Made by a program: the position numbers and the translations under genes
Notes under the pieces: model-generated
What the model was told of the DNA's origin: nothing
The model's database searches: none
What the model saw: only the letters and a program-made list of their open reading frames with translations
NCBI GenBank assembly: GCA_038231615.1
Contig: JBBRLA010000264.1
Span: forward strand, 1 to 10,738
Reading direction: 5' to 3'
Length of the DNA stretch: 10,738 bases
Source: JBBRLA01 sp038231615
GTDB lineage: Bacteria > Myxococcota_A > Polyangia > Palsa-1104 > JAEUJZ01
Part shown: positions 1-6,482 of the stretch, piece after piece
Layout of the letters: every line of letters starts with the position of its first letter
Position numbering within the stretch: the stretch's first letter is position 1

Positions 1-4
1 AACG

Positions 5-35
5 GTGAGAGGACCGCCAAAGGCCAGTCCCTCAC
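5..35 (+). other. Imperfect GC-rich hairpin
   Basis: GTGAG (5-9) pairs with CTCAC (31-35), GGAC (11-14) with GTCC (27-30), and GCC (16-18) with GGC (22-24) around an AAA loop, with small bulges between. No T-run follows, so it is not a standard intrinsic terminator. It may be the end of an upstream element cut by the window edge. Apart from the 12-bp repeat listed separately, nothing else is recognised in 1-236. The frame open from TTG 37 to the TAG ending at 237 has no ribosome binding site and resembles no known protein. Confidence 0.4.
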
Positions 36-180
36 GTTGACCCGACTCTTGAGTGCGTCTCATGGTTTGCACGCAGCATTGAGGGGTCTCAGGGTGAAAC
101 TCCAGAAACCAGTATACGCGAATTTCGCTGGGTCCTGTGCAGCATCTTCGCCCCGTACCGAAAGGCAAGCCGCAGCCGTC

Positions 181-228
181 TCGATGCCAGTTTCGATGCC
201 AGTTTCGACGCCAGTTTCGACGCCAGAA
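181..228 (+). repeat. 12-bp tandem repeat, four copies
   Basis: Four adjacent 12-base units read TCGATGCCAGTT, TCGATGCCAGTT, TCGACGCCAGTT and TCGACGCCAGAA. The first two are identical, and the change T to C at position 5 is shared by the last two, which suggests pairwise duplication. The array ends 8 bases before the GTG at 237 proposed as the histidine-kinase start, so it lies in the presumed promoter or leader region. It could be a variable-number repeat or a set of tandem binding sites. The sequence does not decide between these. Confidence 0.85.
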
Positions 229-236
229 ATGGCATA

Positions 237-2492
237 GTGGTCCGACCACAAAAGCCTGCATTCCCACTGGCCGGACAGTCCGGCCTGGTTTATTGTCAAC
301 CGGGTCTTTTGGAAACCACGCCTCACGACATCCCGGCCATTTCGTCGATCTCGGTGCTGCTGGCGGCGCTGACCTTCGTCCTGGGGGGCGCGGTGGTGCT
401 CAGCGGACGGCGGCAGCCGGCCTACCTGGCCTTCATCCTTTTGTGCGCCAACCTGTTCCTGTGGCACCTCTTCTCGATCTTTCACACCAACGCGCTGATC
501 GTGTACCTGGCCGACGCGCTCCTGGTCTTCGCCCCGGTGAGCCTGCTGCTCTACTTGCGGACCTGGCTGGGCGAGACGCGCATCGCGGATCCCGAGCAGG
601 GCAACGCGGTGCCGCGGCTCCTGTGGCTCCTTCTGACCGCCTTCGAGCTGGCCCTGGGCTACGCCTACAGCATCCGCGACGACAGCCTGCACCACCCGTG
701 GGCGGCGCGCATCCCCCTGGCCATCCGGGTGGCGACCCTTTTGGGCCTTTATGGGGCGCTGATGCCCATCTGGCGGGCCTACCTGCGCACCTTGTCCAGG
801 GTGGACAAGCGGCGGCTGCTCTACCTTTTGGCCGTCGGGGCGCTGAGCATCACTCTGGCCGCGGTGGACTACCTGCCTTCCCCCTCCGGCCGCAGCGGGC
901 CGGCACTGGGCAGCTTGCTCACCATCGTGTACCTTTATTTCCTGCAACAGACCCTGTTCCTGGATCGGCTGCTCGACATCAACGAGCTGCTCGGGAAGGT
1001 GGTGGTGCTTTCGGCCTTCGTGCTGCTCCTGTCGGCGATCCTCACGGTGATGTCGATCATCAAGGTGGAGCAGCGGCAGGTGGTGACCCTGGTGGCGTTC
1101 GTGATCCTTCTGCTTTACGAGCCGCTGCGCACCCGCCTGGAAGCCCAGGTGCACCGGTGGACGGCCCGGGAACGCTACGAGCTGCGGCAGCACCTGTCCG
1201 AGCTGCGCCAGACGCTGATCAACGTCATCGATCTGCGCGAGGCGGTGCGCCTGGTGCTGGCCCTTTTCGAAGAGACCCAGGGCATGACCCACGCCTCGGT
1301 GTATTTGCTGGACGCCGACGGCAGCGGCTACGATCTTCAGGGGCACTTCGGCCCACGCCCGGTGGAGCGCATCGACGCGGCGGCAAGGTGGCCGCTTCTG
1401 GCGCGGCTCTACGGCACCCGGCAGCCGGTGACTTTGGAGCAACTTGCGCGGGAGCGGCAAAGCAAGACCGCGGCGCAGGGCACGGCGGAGATCGAGACCC
1501 TGGACGCCATCGGCCGCACCCTTTCCGAACTGAACGCCGGGGTGGTCATCGGGGTGTTCCCCAGCAACCGGGCCGAGCGGAGCGGCGAGAACGAGGGGTG
1601 GGTGCCGGGGGAGTCGCCGCTGGGCCTTCTGTGCATCAAAGACGAGCGGGCCAGCGATGCGTTTGCCGTGGCCGAGCTAGATATGATAGCGGCGGTGGCG
1701 GCGCAGCTCGGGATCACGTTGCAAAACTCCAAGCTCTACGAGCGGATGAAGGAACGCGATCGCCTGGCGGCGTTGGGTGAGATGGCCGCCGGCCTGGCCC
1801 ACGAGATCCGCAATCCCCTGGGGGCCATCAAGGGGGCGGCGGAGTTTGTCGCTCCCCTGCCCGGCGGCAAGATCCCCGACGACGCCGGGGATTTTTTGCG
1901 CATCATCGTGGAGGAGACCAACCGCCTGAACCGCGTGGTCTCGCAGTTCCTCGACTATGCCCGGCCCTACCGGGGGGAGATGGTCCCGCTCGACATCAAC
2001 GAGGTGGTGCGCCGCACCCTGCCGCTGCTTCTGCCTGCGGGTGAGCCGGGCGCGGCAGAGGGGGCCACCCGGGCCGAGATCGTGCTGGATCTGGCCTCCG
2101 ACCTGCCCCGGGGGCGAGGCGATGCCGAGCAACTTCGTCAGGTGTTCCTGAACCTGGCGCTCAACGCGGTGCAGGCCATGGAGGGCGGGATGGCGGGGGT
2201 GCGGGGGCGCCTGGTGATCAGCACCGCCCTGCGCCGGGGGCGTCCGGGCAGCCCGCCGCACCTGGAGGTGCGCTTCCAGGACAACGGCCCCGGGATGGCC
2301 CCGGCCACCCAGAAGAACCTCTTTATCCCCTTTTACACCACCAAGGAGAAGGGCACCGGCCTGGGGCTGCCGATCAGCCAGCGCATCATCGAGAACCACG
2401 GCGGCGTCATTGAAATGCGCAGCCGACAGGGCAGCGCCACCAGCGGCGCGACCTTCACCGTGGTGCTGCCCGTGCCCGAAGCCGGCCCATGA
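237..2492 (+). CDS. Membrane-bound sensor histidine kinase (7TM-type/GAF/HisKA/HATPase)
   Basis: Transmembrane sensor kinase that should autophosphorylate on His and pass the phosphate to a response regulator not present in this window. Residues about 34-295 hold eight or nine hydrophobic helices, and about 325-500 look like a GAF domain. The HisKA H-box AHEIRNPLGA carries the phospho-accepting H522. The ATPase domain shows the N-box (NAVQAM, N643), G1 (DNGPG, 682-686), F-box (FIPFYTTK, from 697) and G2 (GTGLGLP, from 706). All catalytic motifs are intact. The stretch before H522, GEMAAGLAHEIRNPLGAI, is NtrB-like, so an NtrC/sigma-54-type partner is plausible. Membrane-plus-GAF kinases of this kind include PrsK-like proteins, but assignment to that family is inference. 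The start is uncertain: GTG 237 has no clear ribosome binding site, TTG 309 is an alternative, and the first membrane helix rules out starts after about codon 36. The protein is 751 aa from GTG 237. Confidence 0.93.
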   Translation: MVRPQKPAFPLAGQSGLVYCQPGLLETTPHDIPAISSISVLLAALTFVLGGAVVLSGRRQPAYLAFILLCANLFLWHLFSIFHTNALIVYLADALLVFAPVSLLLYLRTWLGETRIADPEQGNAVPRLLWLLLTAFELALGYAYSIRDDSLHHPWAARIPLAIRVATLLGLYGALMPIWRAYLRTLSRVDKRRLLYLLAVGALSITLAAVDYLPSPSGRSGPALGSLLTIVYLYFLQQTLFLDRLLDINELLGKVVVLSAFVLLLSAILTVMSIIKVEQRQVVTLVAFVILLLYEPLRTRLEAQVHRWTARERYELRQHLSELRQTLINVIDLREAVRLVLALFEETQGMTHASVYLLDADGSGYDLQGHFGPRPVERIDAAARWPLLARLYGTRQPVTLEQLARERQSKTAAQGTAEIETLDAIGRTLSELNAGVVIGVFPSNRAERSGENEGWVPGESPLGLLCIKDERASDAFAVAELDMIAAVAAQLGITLQNSKLYERMKERDRLAALGEMAAGLAHEIRNPLGAIKGAAEFVAPLPGGKIPDDAGDFLRIIVEETNRLNRVVSQFLDYARPYRGEMVPLDINEVVRRTLPLLLPAGEPGAAEGATRAEIVLDLASDLPRGRGDAEQLRQVFLNLALNAVQAMEGGMAGVRGRLVISTALRRGRPGSPPHLEVRFQDNGPGMAPATQKNLFIPFYTTKEKGTGLGLPISQRIIENHGGVIEMRSRQGSATSGATFTVVLPVPEAGP
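264..292 (+). terminator. Terminator-like palindrome at the kinase 5' end
   Basis: GGCCGGAC (269-276) and GTCCGGCC (278-285) form a perfect inverted repeat around A277. CCA (264-266) can extend the pairing to TGG (286-288), and TTTATT follows. The shape is that of a short intrinsic terminator or a palindromic operator. It lies inside the histidine-kinase frame if translation starts at GTG 237, but upstream of the alternative TTG start at 309, so it mildly favours the later start. The downstream T-tract is imperfect. Confidence 0.3.
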
Positions 2493-2582
2493 ACGGATAA
2501 AGTCGGCTGGCGCCGGCAAGCGGGCCCTTGCGCGGGGTGCCCGGGGCGGCTAGCATTCGACAGAGGCTTACCGAGGGGCGAG

Positions 2583-3212
2583 ATGACCGGCGACGCGAAA
2601 GACGACAAGGCACAGGCCTGGCGCAAGGAGAGCAACCGCTTCCACGAGGCGCTGGTGGAGCAGCGCGGCGAGGGCTGGCATGCCTTCTGGGGCAGCCAGG
2701 AGTCCCAGCAGGCGCGCTACGAGGTCTTTTTCCGGCACCTGCCCCTCGACGGGGCCGCGGTGCTGGACGTGGGCTGCGGCTTCGGCGACTTCCTGGCCTA
2801 TGCCAGGCAGCGGGGGGCGTGCTTCTCGCGCTACCTGGGGGTCGACCTGGACGAGCAGATCCTCGCCGGGGCGCAGAAACGGCACCCCGACGGGGAGTTC
2901 CGCGTCCTCGACGTGCTGGCCGAGGAGCCGCCCTTTGTCCCCGAGTTCATCGTCGCCTCGGGGATCATGGCGGTACCCTTCGACGGGTATGAGGAATACG
3001 TGCTGCGGGTGCTGCGGCGTTTTTACGAACTCTGCGGCACCGGTTTTGCCCTGAATTTCCTCAGCGCCTGCGCCAAGACCAAAGACGAGAAGAGCCGCTA
3101 CGTCGAGCCCTCCTGGCTCTTGCAGCAGTTCCAGGGGCAGATCGACTGGCGCTGCACCCTGGTGCACGACTACCGCCCCAACGACTTCACGCTGGTCCAC
3201 CTGAGGCAGTAA
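2583..3212 (+). CDS. Class I SAM-dependent methyltransferase
   Basis: Predicted soluble methyltransferase of 209 aa with a Rossmann-type SAM-binding fold. Motif I is LDVGCGFGDF (61-70), and the acidic end of strand 2 is GVDLD (86-90), which would bind the SAM ribose. A hydrophobic strand, FIVASGIMAV (122-131), corresponds to the usual motif after strand 4. The acceptor substrate cannot be deduced. ATG 2583 follows the purine-rich GAGGGGCGAG, a good ribosome binding site. A 90-bp gap separates it from the sensor kinase, and a single base separates it from the downstream WbqC-family gene, so these two are very likely co-translated. WbqC-family and methyltransferase genes commonly sit together in glycan or surface-polysaccharide loci, so a sugar or lipid-linked glycan acceptor is possible, but this is inference. 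Confidence 0.88.
   Translation: MTGDAKDDKAQAWRKESNRFHEALVEQRGEGWHAFWGSQESQQARYEVFFRHLPLDGAAVLDVGCGFGDFLAYARQRGACFSRYLGVDLDEQILAGAQKRHPDGEFRVLDVLAEEPPFVPEFIVASGIMAVPFDGYEEYVLRVLRRFYELCGTGFALNFLSACAKTKDEKSRYVEPSWLLQQFQGQIDWRCTLVHDYRPNDFTLVHLRQ
3203..3206 (+). promoter_or_regulatory. Ribosome binding site for a CTG-initiated gene
   Basis: GAGG lies in the last codons of the methyltransferase gene, 7 bases before CTG 3214. It is placed correctly for that codon and about 64 bases too far upstream to serve the first in-frame ATG at 3271. It therefore supports CTG as the real start of the WbqC-family gene. Confidence 0.5.
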
Positions 3213-3213
3213 C

Positions 3214-3933
3214 CTGCGCGTCGCCATTCACCAGCCCAACTACGCGCCCTGGTGCGGCACCTTCGCCAAGATGCGGGCCTGCGACGTGTTCGTCTTCCTC
3301 GACGACGTGCAAATGCCGCGCGGGCGCAGCTACGTGTCGCGCTGCCAGGTGCTGGGGCAAAGCGGGCCGATGTGGCTCTCGGTGCCGGTGCACCATGGGC
3401 AGAACGACCTCATCCGGGACGTGCGCTTCGCCGAGACGGGCTGGTCGCGCAAACACCTCATGAGCCTGCGGTCCCTCTACGGCAGGGCCCCGTGCTACGC
3501 CGAGGTGCTGGCCTTTCTGGAGCCGATCTATTTAGCTCTTGGGCCAGCTTCTGCCGAAGCCGGGGCAGCGCAGGAGGCCGGGTTGCTTTCGCCCTTCAAC
3601 ATGCGCCTCATCCGGGCCGTCGTTGGATACCTGGGTCTTCCGTGCGGCTTTGTTCGGTCCAGCGAACTCGCCGTTTCGTCCGAGGCGCACGGGGACGATC
3701 GCCTGGTGGAGATCTGCCGGGCCCTTTCTGCCACGACCTATGTGTCGGGCAAGGGCGGGCAGAACTACCAGGATCCGGAAAAATTTGTCCGCGCCGGCAT
3801 GGCCCTGGAAGTCCGGGTCCATAAGCCCATTCCCTACCCCCAGGGACCCGGAGATTTCCTGCCCGGCCTGAGCATCCTGGATGCCCTGTTTCGCCTGGGC
3901 CGCGATACCGCACGCCTCCTGACCGATGCGTAG
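3214..3933 (+). CDS. WbqC-family protein, apparent CTG start
   Basis: The product matches the WbqC-like family, whose members usually begin with a short strand and then HQPNY. Here the family N-terminus RVAIHQPNYAPW starts directly after CTG 3214. The signature continues with VFVFLDDVQMPRGRSY (25-40), WLSVPV (54-59), YVSGKGGQNY (176-185) and the C-terminal block PGLSILDALFRLG (217-229). The 239-aa length looks complete for the family. No ATG, GTG or TTG lies in frame between the TGA at 3202-3204 and ATG 3271, and starting at 3271 would remove HQPNY and half of the first domain. CTG 3214 is one base past the methyltransferase TAA and has GAGG 7 bases before it. The biochemical activity of the family is not well defined. 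Members occur in O-antigen and other polysaccharide clusters, so a role with the preceding methyltransferase in glycan modification is plausible. A rare TTA Leu codon occurs at 3532. Confidence 0.88.
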   Translation: MRVAIHQPNYAPWCGTFAKMRACDVFVFLDDVQMPRGRSYVSRCQVLGQSGPMWLSVPVHHGQNDLIRDVRFAETGWSRKHLMSLRSLYGRAPCYAEVLAFLEPIYLALGPASAEAGAAQEAGLLSPFNMRLIRAVVGYLGLPCGFVRSSELAVSSEAHGDDRLVEICRALSATTYVSGKGGQNYQDPEKFVRAGMALEVRVHKPIPYPQGPGDFLPGLSILDALFRLGRDTARLLTDA

Positions 3934-4281
3934 TACAAAATCCCCCATTTGACTGCCGGATCGCGGCTCGGTCCTAAAGACGGGCGAGAAGATGACGAAA
4001 AGATAGGTCGGCGGAACGAAAGCCGACCTGTAGCGGGGAACGGGGCGGCTTCTGCCGGCGAGTTCAATCGCTCATCGCCAGCATCCTCCCGGCTTTTATC
4101 GCCACCCGCCCATCGCCGTACCCCTTTTCACCCACCGCCGCCGGCATCGCCCCCCATCCCGCTTGGCCCCCGCGGTGACCGGCATCGGCTCGCGTGCCCG
4201 CCGCGGTGGCCCTCTTTTGCCATCCCGCGACAAAAGATCAGCTTGGATCGCCCCCCATCAAGCCGCCGCTCCATCCCGCCG
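3934..4281. other. Intergenic spacer with one hairpin
   Basis: About 350 bases separate the WbqC-family stop from the next likely start. AGGTCGGC (4005-4012) and GCCGACCT (4022-4029) form a perfect 8-bp stem with a 9-base loop. A T-run follows only when read on the minus strand (TATCTTTT), where no gene ends. A TTGACT box at 3949 has no -10 partner at normal spacing, only TAAAGA after 20 bases. The frame of the next gene stays open back to TTG 3949, but its translation here is Pro/Arg/Ser-rich and without structure, so I treat it as untranslated leader or spacer. Nothing else is recognised. Confidence 0.5.
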
Positions 4282-5526
4282 ATGCGATCGGGCATGACCA
4301 GCTTGACCGAACGCATCCACGAATACAGCCGCGGCCTCTTTCGCGCCACCGCGGGGCTGCCCACCATCTCCCTGTCTCAGAAGGAGAGCCATCTGCTGGG
4401 GGGGTTCTGCTTCGACGGCTGCGCGGTCCTGGTCCGCGAGGTCGCGGGCGCTCTTGTCGACCAGCCGCACCTCTTCCCCGACATCCGGGTCGACCCCGGG
4501 GCGCTTGGCGATCGCCAGGACCGGGCCGAGAAGTGGCGGCAGGTCCGCGATCAGCTCGCCGTGCTTCTGCGCCGCGCCCAGGATTCCTACGTCTACGAGC
4601 AAGGGCTGGCGGTGCGCGAATCCCTCCAGATCGTCCAGCAGGTCAAGACCGAGGCCGGGCTGCCTTTCGACCTGGGGCTTTGCCGGGACGCCCGCCTCGA
4701 GGCCCTGGAGGGCGCCACGAATGTGCTGGTCGCCCGCGAGGGACGCCGCCTGGAAGGGGTGCGCAAGTGGCGCAAGGCAAAAAGAGACGCCGACCCGGCT
4801 CAAGCCGGGGCCCTCGCCCAGCCGATGACCGAACGCAGGCAAAGGCGGCAGCAGCGGTTGCAGGCGCTGGTGCTGGATTGCATAAAGGAGAAATTCGATG
4901 GCCCGACTGACCCGAAGCAACCTCCTGAGAAAGTACTTCCGCCCGATCTGCCCGACGCCGGAGGGCCTGCGGACCCTGCGGGCGCTGGTGCATCGGCTGC
5001 GGCAGATCCCGGTGGAACTGAGGATCGACCACCTGGACGTGGTCCCGCACCCGCCGACCTGCGATCCGCTAGTGCAGCGGGCGATCACGCTGGCCTATAT
5101 TCGTCTTCTGCGCCGCCGGCCGGACATCGCCCGGGAGACGGAGCTTTCGGCGGAGCTTTTGCACGAAGTGGTGGTGCGCGAGGCGGCGATGGAGCAGGGA
5201 ATACAAGGGGCGCTGAGGGTGGTCATGAAGGCCGACCGCGAGATGGCGCTCATCGACATGACGCTGAAACAGATGAACCAGCGCGTGTGGCAGGCGGTGC
5301 AGGGGGTGCGGATGGACCCGGCGCTGCCGTTGTGGAGGCGGGACCAGATCGGGGCCCTGTTCCAGGAGGCGGAGCGCCTGCGCACCAAGGGGGCGCAGCG
5401 GGCCGCCACGAGCCGGAAGCGAAACCGGAAGGCCAGCCAGGCGAAGGCCGCCGCGAAGGTCAACCCGGCGAAGGCCAGCCAGGTGAAGGCCGCCGCCAGG
5501 GACGCCGACGCCGGCCTGGGTCCTGA
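4282..5526 (+). CDS. Unknown helical protein; frame runs on into the next gene
   Basis: I do not recognise the family. Residues 1-205 look genuinely coded: G/C-rich third codon positions and a balanced, mainly helical composition, for example EKWRQVRDQLAVLLRRAQDS (83-102). A strongly basic segment, RRQRRQQRLQ, lies at about 185-194. From residue 206 the frame overlaps the next gene. The translation then becomes Gly/Pro/Ala/Arg-rich with unfavourable third positions, which is typical of a shadow frame, but no in-frame stop occurs before 5526. Either the protein really carries a 209-residue disordered tail (414 aa in total), or an indel or natural frameshift near 4860-4890 hides a stop. TAA at 4883-4885 in the +2 frame would end it just before the next gene. 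ATG 4282 and ATG 4294 are both possible starts, and neither has a good ribosome binding site. It is probably co-transcribed with the next gene. Confidence 0.5.
   Translation: MRSGMTSLTERIHEYSRGLFRATAGLPTISLSQKESHLLGGFCFDGCAVLVREVAGALVDQPHLFPDIRVDPGALGDRQDRAEKWRQVRDQLAVLLRRAQDSYVYEQGLAVRESLQIVQQVKTEAGLPFDLGLCRDARLEALEGATNVLVAREGRRLEGVRKWRKAKRDADPAQAGALAQPMTERRQRRQQRLQALVLDCIKEKFDGPTDPKQPPEKVLPPDLPDAGGPADPAGAGASAAADPGGTEDRPPGRGPAPADLRSASAAGDHAGLYSSSAPPAGHRPGDGAFGGAFARSGGARGGDGAGNTRGAEGGHEGRPRDGAHRHDAETDEPARVAGGAGGADGPGAAVVEAGPDRGPVPGGGAPAHQGGAAGRHEPEAKPEGQPGEGRREGQPGEGQPGEGRRQGRRRRPGS
4885..4890 (+). promoter_or_regulatory. Strong ribosome binding site inside the upstream frame
   Basis: AAGGAG lies 7 bases before ATG 4898. 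It fixes the start of the second unknown gene and shows that this gene is translated independently, even though the preceding frame has no stop here. TAA at 4883-4885 in the +2 frame shares its last base with this site. Confidence 0.75.
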
Positions 5527-5590
5527 CCCCATGGGCTCCCAAGGACCCGGGGGACCCGGGGGACCCGGGTCATGGGCCGGCAAAAAATGA
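4898..5590 (+). CDS. Unknown helical protein with histone-H1-like Lys/Ala tail
   Basis: A 230-aa protein I cannot assign to a family. Residues 1-165 look folded and helical: Leu/Arg-rich at 20-75, then ELSAELLHEVVVREAAME (82-99) and a further helix through ALIDMTLKQMNQRVWQAV (117-134). Residues about 168-202 are a basic Lys/Ala/Arg-rich tail built from a duplicated unit (KASQAKAAA and KASQVKAAA), similar in composition to histone-H1-like or other nucleic-acid-binding bacterial tails. The last 25 residues are Gly/Pro-rich with three GPG units and end in Lys-Lys. There is no signal peptide or membrane helix. AAGGAG 7 bases upstream supports ATG 4898. The gene overlaps the frame of the previous one by 629 nt, and its codon use matches the rest of the window, so of the two overlapping frames this is the more likely coding one after 4898. 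DNA or RNA binding is inferred from the tail alone. Confidence 0.7.
   Translation: MARLTRSNLLRKYFRPICPTPEGLRTLRALVHRLRQIPVELRIDHLDVVPHPPTCDPLVQRAITLAYIRLLRRRPDIARETELSAELLHEVVVREAAMEQGIQGALRVVMKADREMALIDMTLKQMNQRVWQAVQGVRMDPALPLWRRDQIGALFQEAERLRTKGAQRAATSRKRNRKASQAKAAAKVNPAKASQVKAAARDADAGLGPDPMGSQGPGGPGGPGSWAGKK
5429..5496 (+). repeat. 26-bp direct repeat, 42-bp period
   Basis: A 26-base unit starting AAGGCCAGCCAGG occurs at 5429-5454 and again at 5471-5496 with one difference (GCG to GTG, Ala to Val). In the 4898 frame it encodes the duplicated KASQ(A/V)KAAA tail unit. The 16 bases between the copies encode KVNPA-type sequence. Confidence 0.85.
5543..5569 (+). repeat. 9-bp tandem repeat GGACCCGGG, three copies
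   Basis: Three perfect copies of GGACCCGGG stand head to tail and encode three Gly-Pro-Gly units near the C-terminus of the 4898 protein. Each copy contains the palindrome CCCGGG. This is a likely slippage site, so copy number may vary between strains. Confidence 0.9.
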
Positions 5591-5668
5591 CGCGCCGGGG
5601 CTCTTTTGCTCTGCGTCGAAATGGGCATACACTGCGGGTTCGATCTCACGGAAGGTCGGCGGAGCGTC

Positions 5669-6466
5669 ATGGGCATTTTCGACGGACAGGTGGTTTTCAT
5701 CACGGGGGCGTCCTCGGGCATCGGCCAGGGGCTGGCGCGGGAGTTCGGCAAGCGCGGCGCGCATCTGGCGCTGGTGGCGCGGCGGGCGGATCGGCTGCGG
5801 GCGCTCTCGCAGGAGCTGGAGAAAAACGGGCGCCGGGCGCTGGCCTGGCAGGGCGACGTCACCCGCGACGGCGACATGGAGCAGGCGGCGCGGGCCACCC
5901 GGGACGCGCTACAGAGCATCGACGTGGTCATCGCCAACGCCGGCTTCAGCGTGTGGGGCTCCCTGGAAGAGCTGAGCCTGGGCGACTATCGCCGGCAGTT
6001 CGAGACCAACGTCTTCGGGGTGCTGCGGACGATCTACGCCACGCTGCCCGATCTGAAACGCAGCAAGGGCCGGCTGGTGTTGATTGGCAGCGTCTCGGGC
6101 CACCTGGCCACGCCGATGAGTTCGGCCTACTCCATGAGCAAGTTCGCGGTGCGGGCGCTTTGCGACTCCCTCTCGGCGGAGCTTCATTCGTCGGGGGTGT
6201 CGGTGACGCTGATCAGCCCGGGGTTCGTCGAAAGCGAGATCCGCTCGATCGACAACCAGGGCATCCTGAAGGAGGACCGCACGGACAAGGTCCCGTCGTG
6301 GCTGCGCATGCCGACGGCGCAGGCCGCCCGGGAGATCGCCGAGGTGGTCGCCCGCAGGGAGCGCGAGGCGGTCATCACGACCCACGGCAAGGTGGCGGTG
6401 TTTTTGCAGCGACACGCGCCGGGGATGCTCTCGGCGGCGATGCGCCAGGCCAAGGGCATGATGTAG
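5669..6466 (+). CDS. Short-chain dehydrogenase/reductase (classical SDR)
   Basis: NAD(P)-dependent oxidoreductase of 265 aa, the usual length for classical SDRs. The cofactor motif TGASSGIG is at 12-19. ARR (38-40) at the end of strand 2 suggests NADP(H) preference. The NAG motif is at 90-92, and the structural Asn is N114. The catalytic residues are S141, Y154 and K158 (YSMSK), with PGFVES (184-189) after strand 6. The C-terminal sequence VITTHGKVAVFLQRHAPG (235-252) is of the kind found in SDRs acting on lipophilic substrates, but the substrate is unknown. ATG 5669 is preferred over upstream ATG 5606 because GGAG (5661-5664) stands just before it and the TGxxxGIG motif then falls at the normal distance from the start. 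The gene ends at a T-tract terminator facing the convergent kinase and is probably transcribed with the preceding unknown pair, 78 bp away. Confidence 0.93.
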   Translation: MGIFDGQVVFITGASSGIGQGLAREFGKRGAHLALVARRADRLRALSQELEKNGRRALAWQGDVTRDGDMEQAARATRDALQSIDVVIANAGFSVWGSLEELSLGDYRRQFETNVFGVLRTIYATLPDLKRSKGRLVLIGSVSGHLATPMSSAYSMSKFAVRALCDSLSAELHSSGVSVTLISPGFVESEIRSIDNQGILKEDRTDKVPSWLRMPTAQAAREIAEVVARREREAVITTHGKVAVFLQRHAPGMLSAAMRQAKGMM

Positions 6467-6482
6467 GCCGGGGCGTTTTTTT
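6443..6482 (+). terminator. Intrinsic terminator after the SDR gene
   Basis: CGCC (6443-6446) pairs with GGCG (6472-6475) and GGCC (6448-6451) with GGCC (6466-6469), with a small internal loop. Seven T's follow at 6476-6482. The SDR stop (6464-6466) lies in the loop/stem, and the convergent kinase stop codon (complement of 6481-6483) uses the end of the T-run, so the two genes share this compact end. The stem is interrupted, so termination strength is uncertain. Confidence 0.5.

Noticed and set aside
60..1460. Long minus-strand open frame (466 codons)
   Set aside because: It is antisense to the sensor kinase and its translation is His/Gln/Arg/Pro-rich without motifs. Such frames arise from high GC with G/C in third positions.
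3532..3534. Rare TTA leucine codon in the WbqC-family gene
   Set aside because: TTA-based developmental control is known from Streptomyces. Nothing here suggests that lineage, and one codon is weak evidence.
4005..4029. 8-bp hairpin as a terminator of the WbqC-family gene
   Set aside because: No T-run follows on the plus strand. The T-rich side is on the minus strand, where no gene ends.
3949..4281. Extension of the first unknown gene back to TTG 3949
   Set aside because: The added 111 residues are Pro/Arg/Ser-rich with no structure, and the likely folded protein begins at ATG 4282 or 4294.
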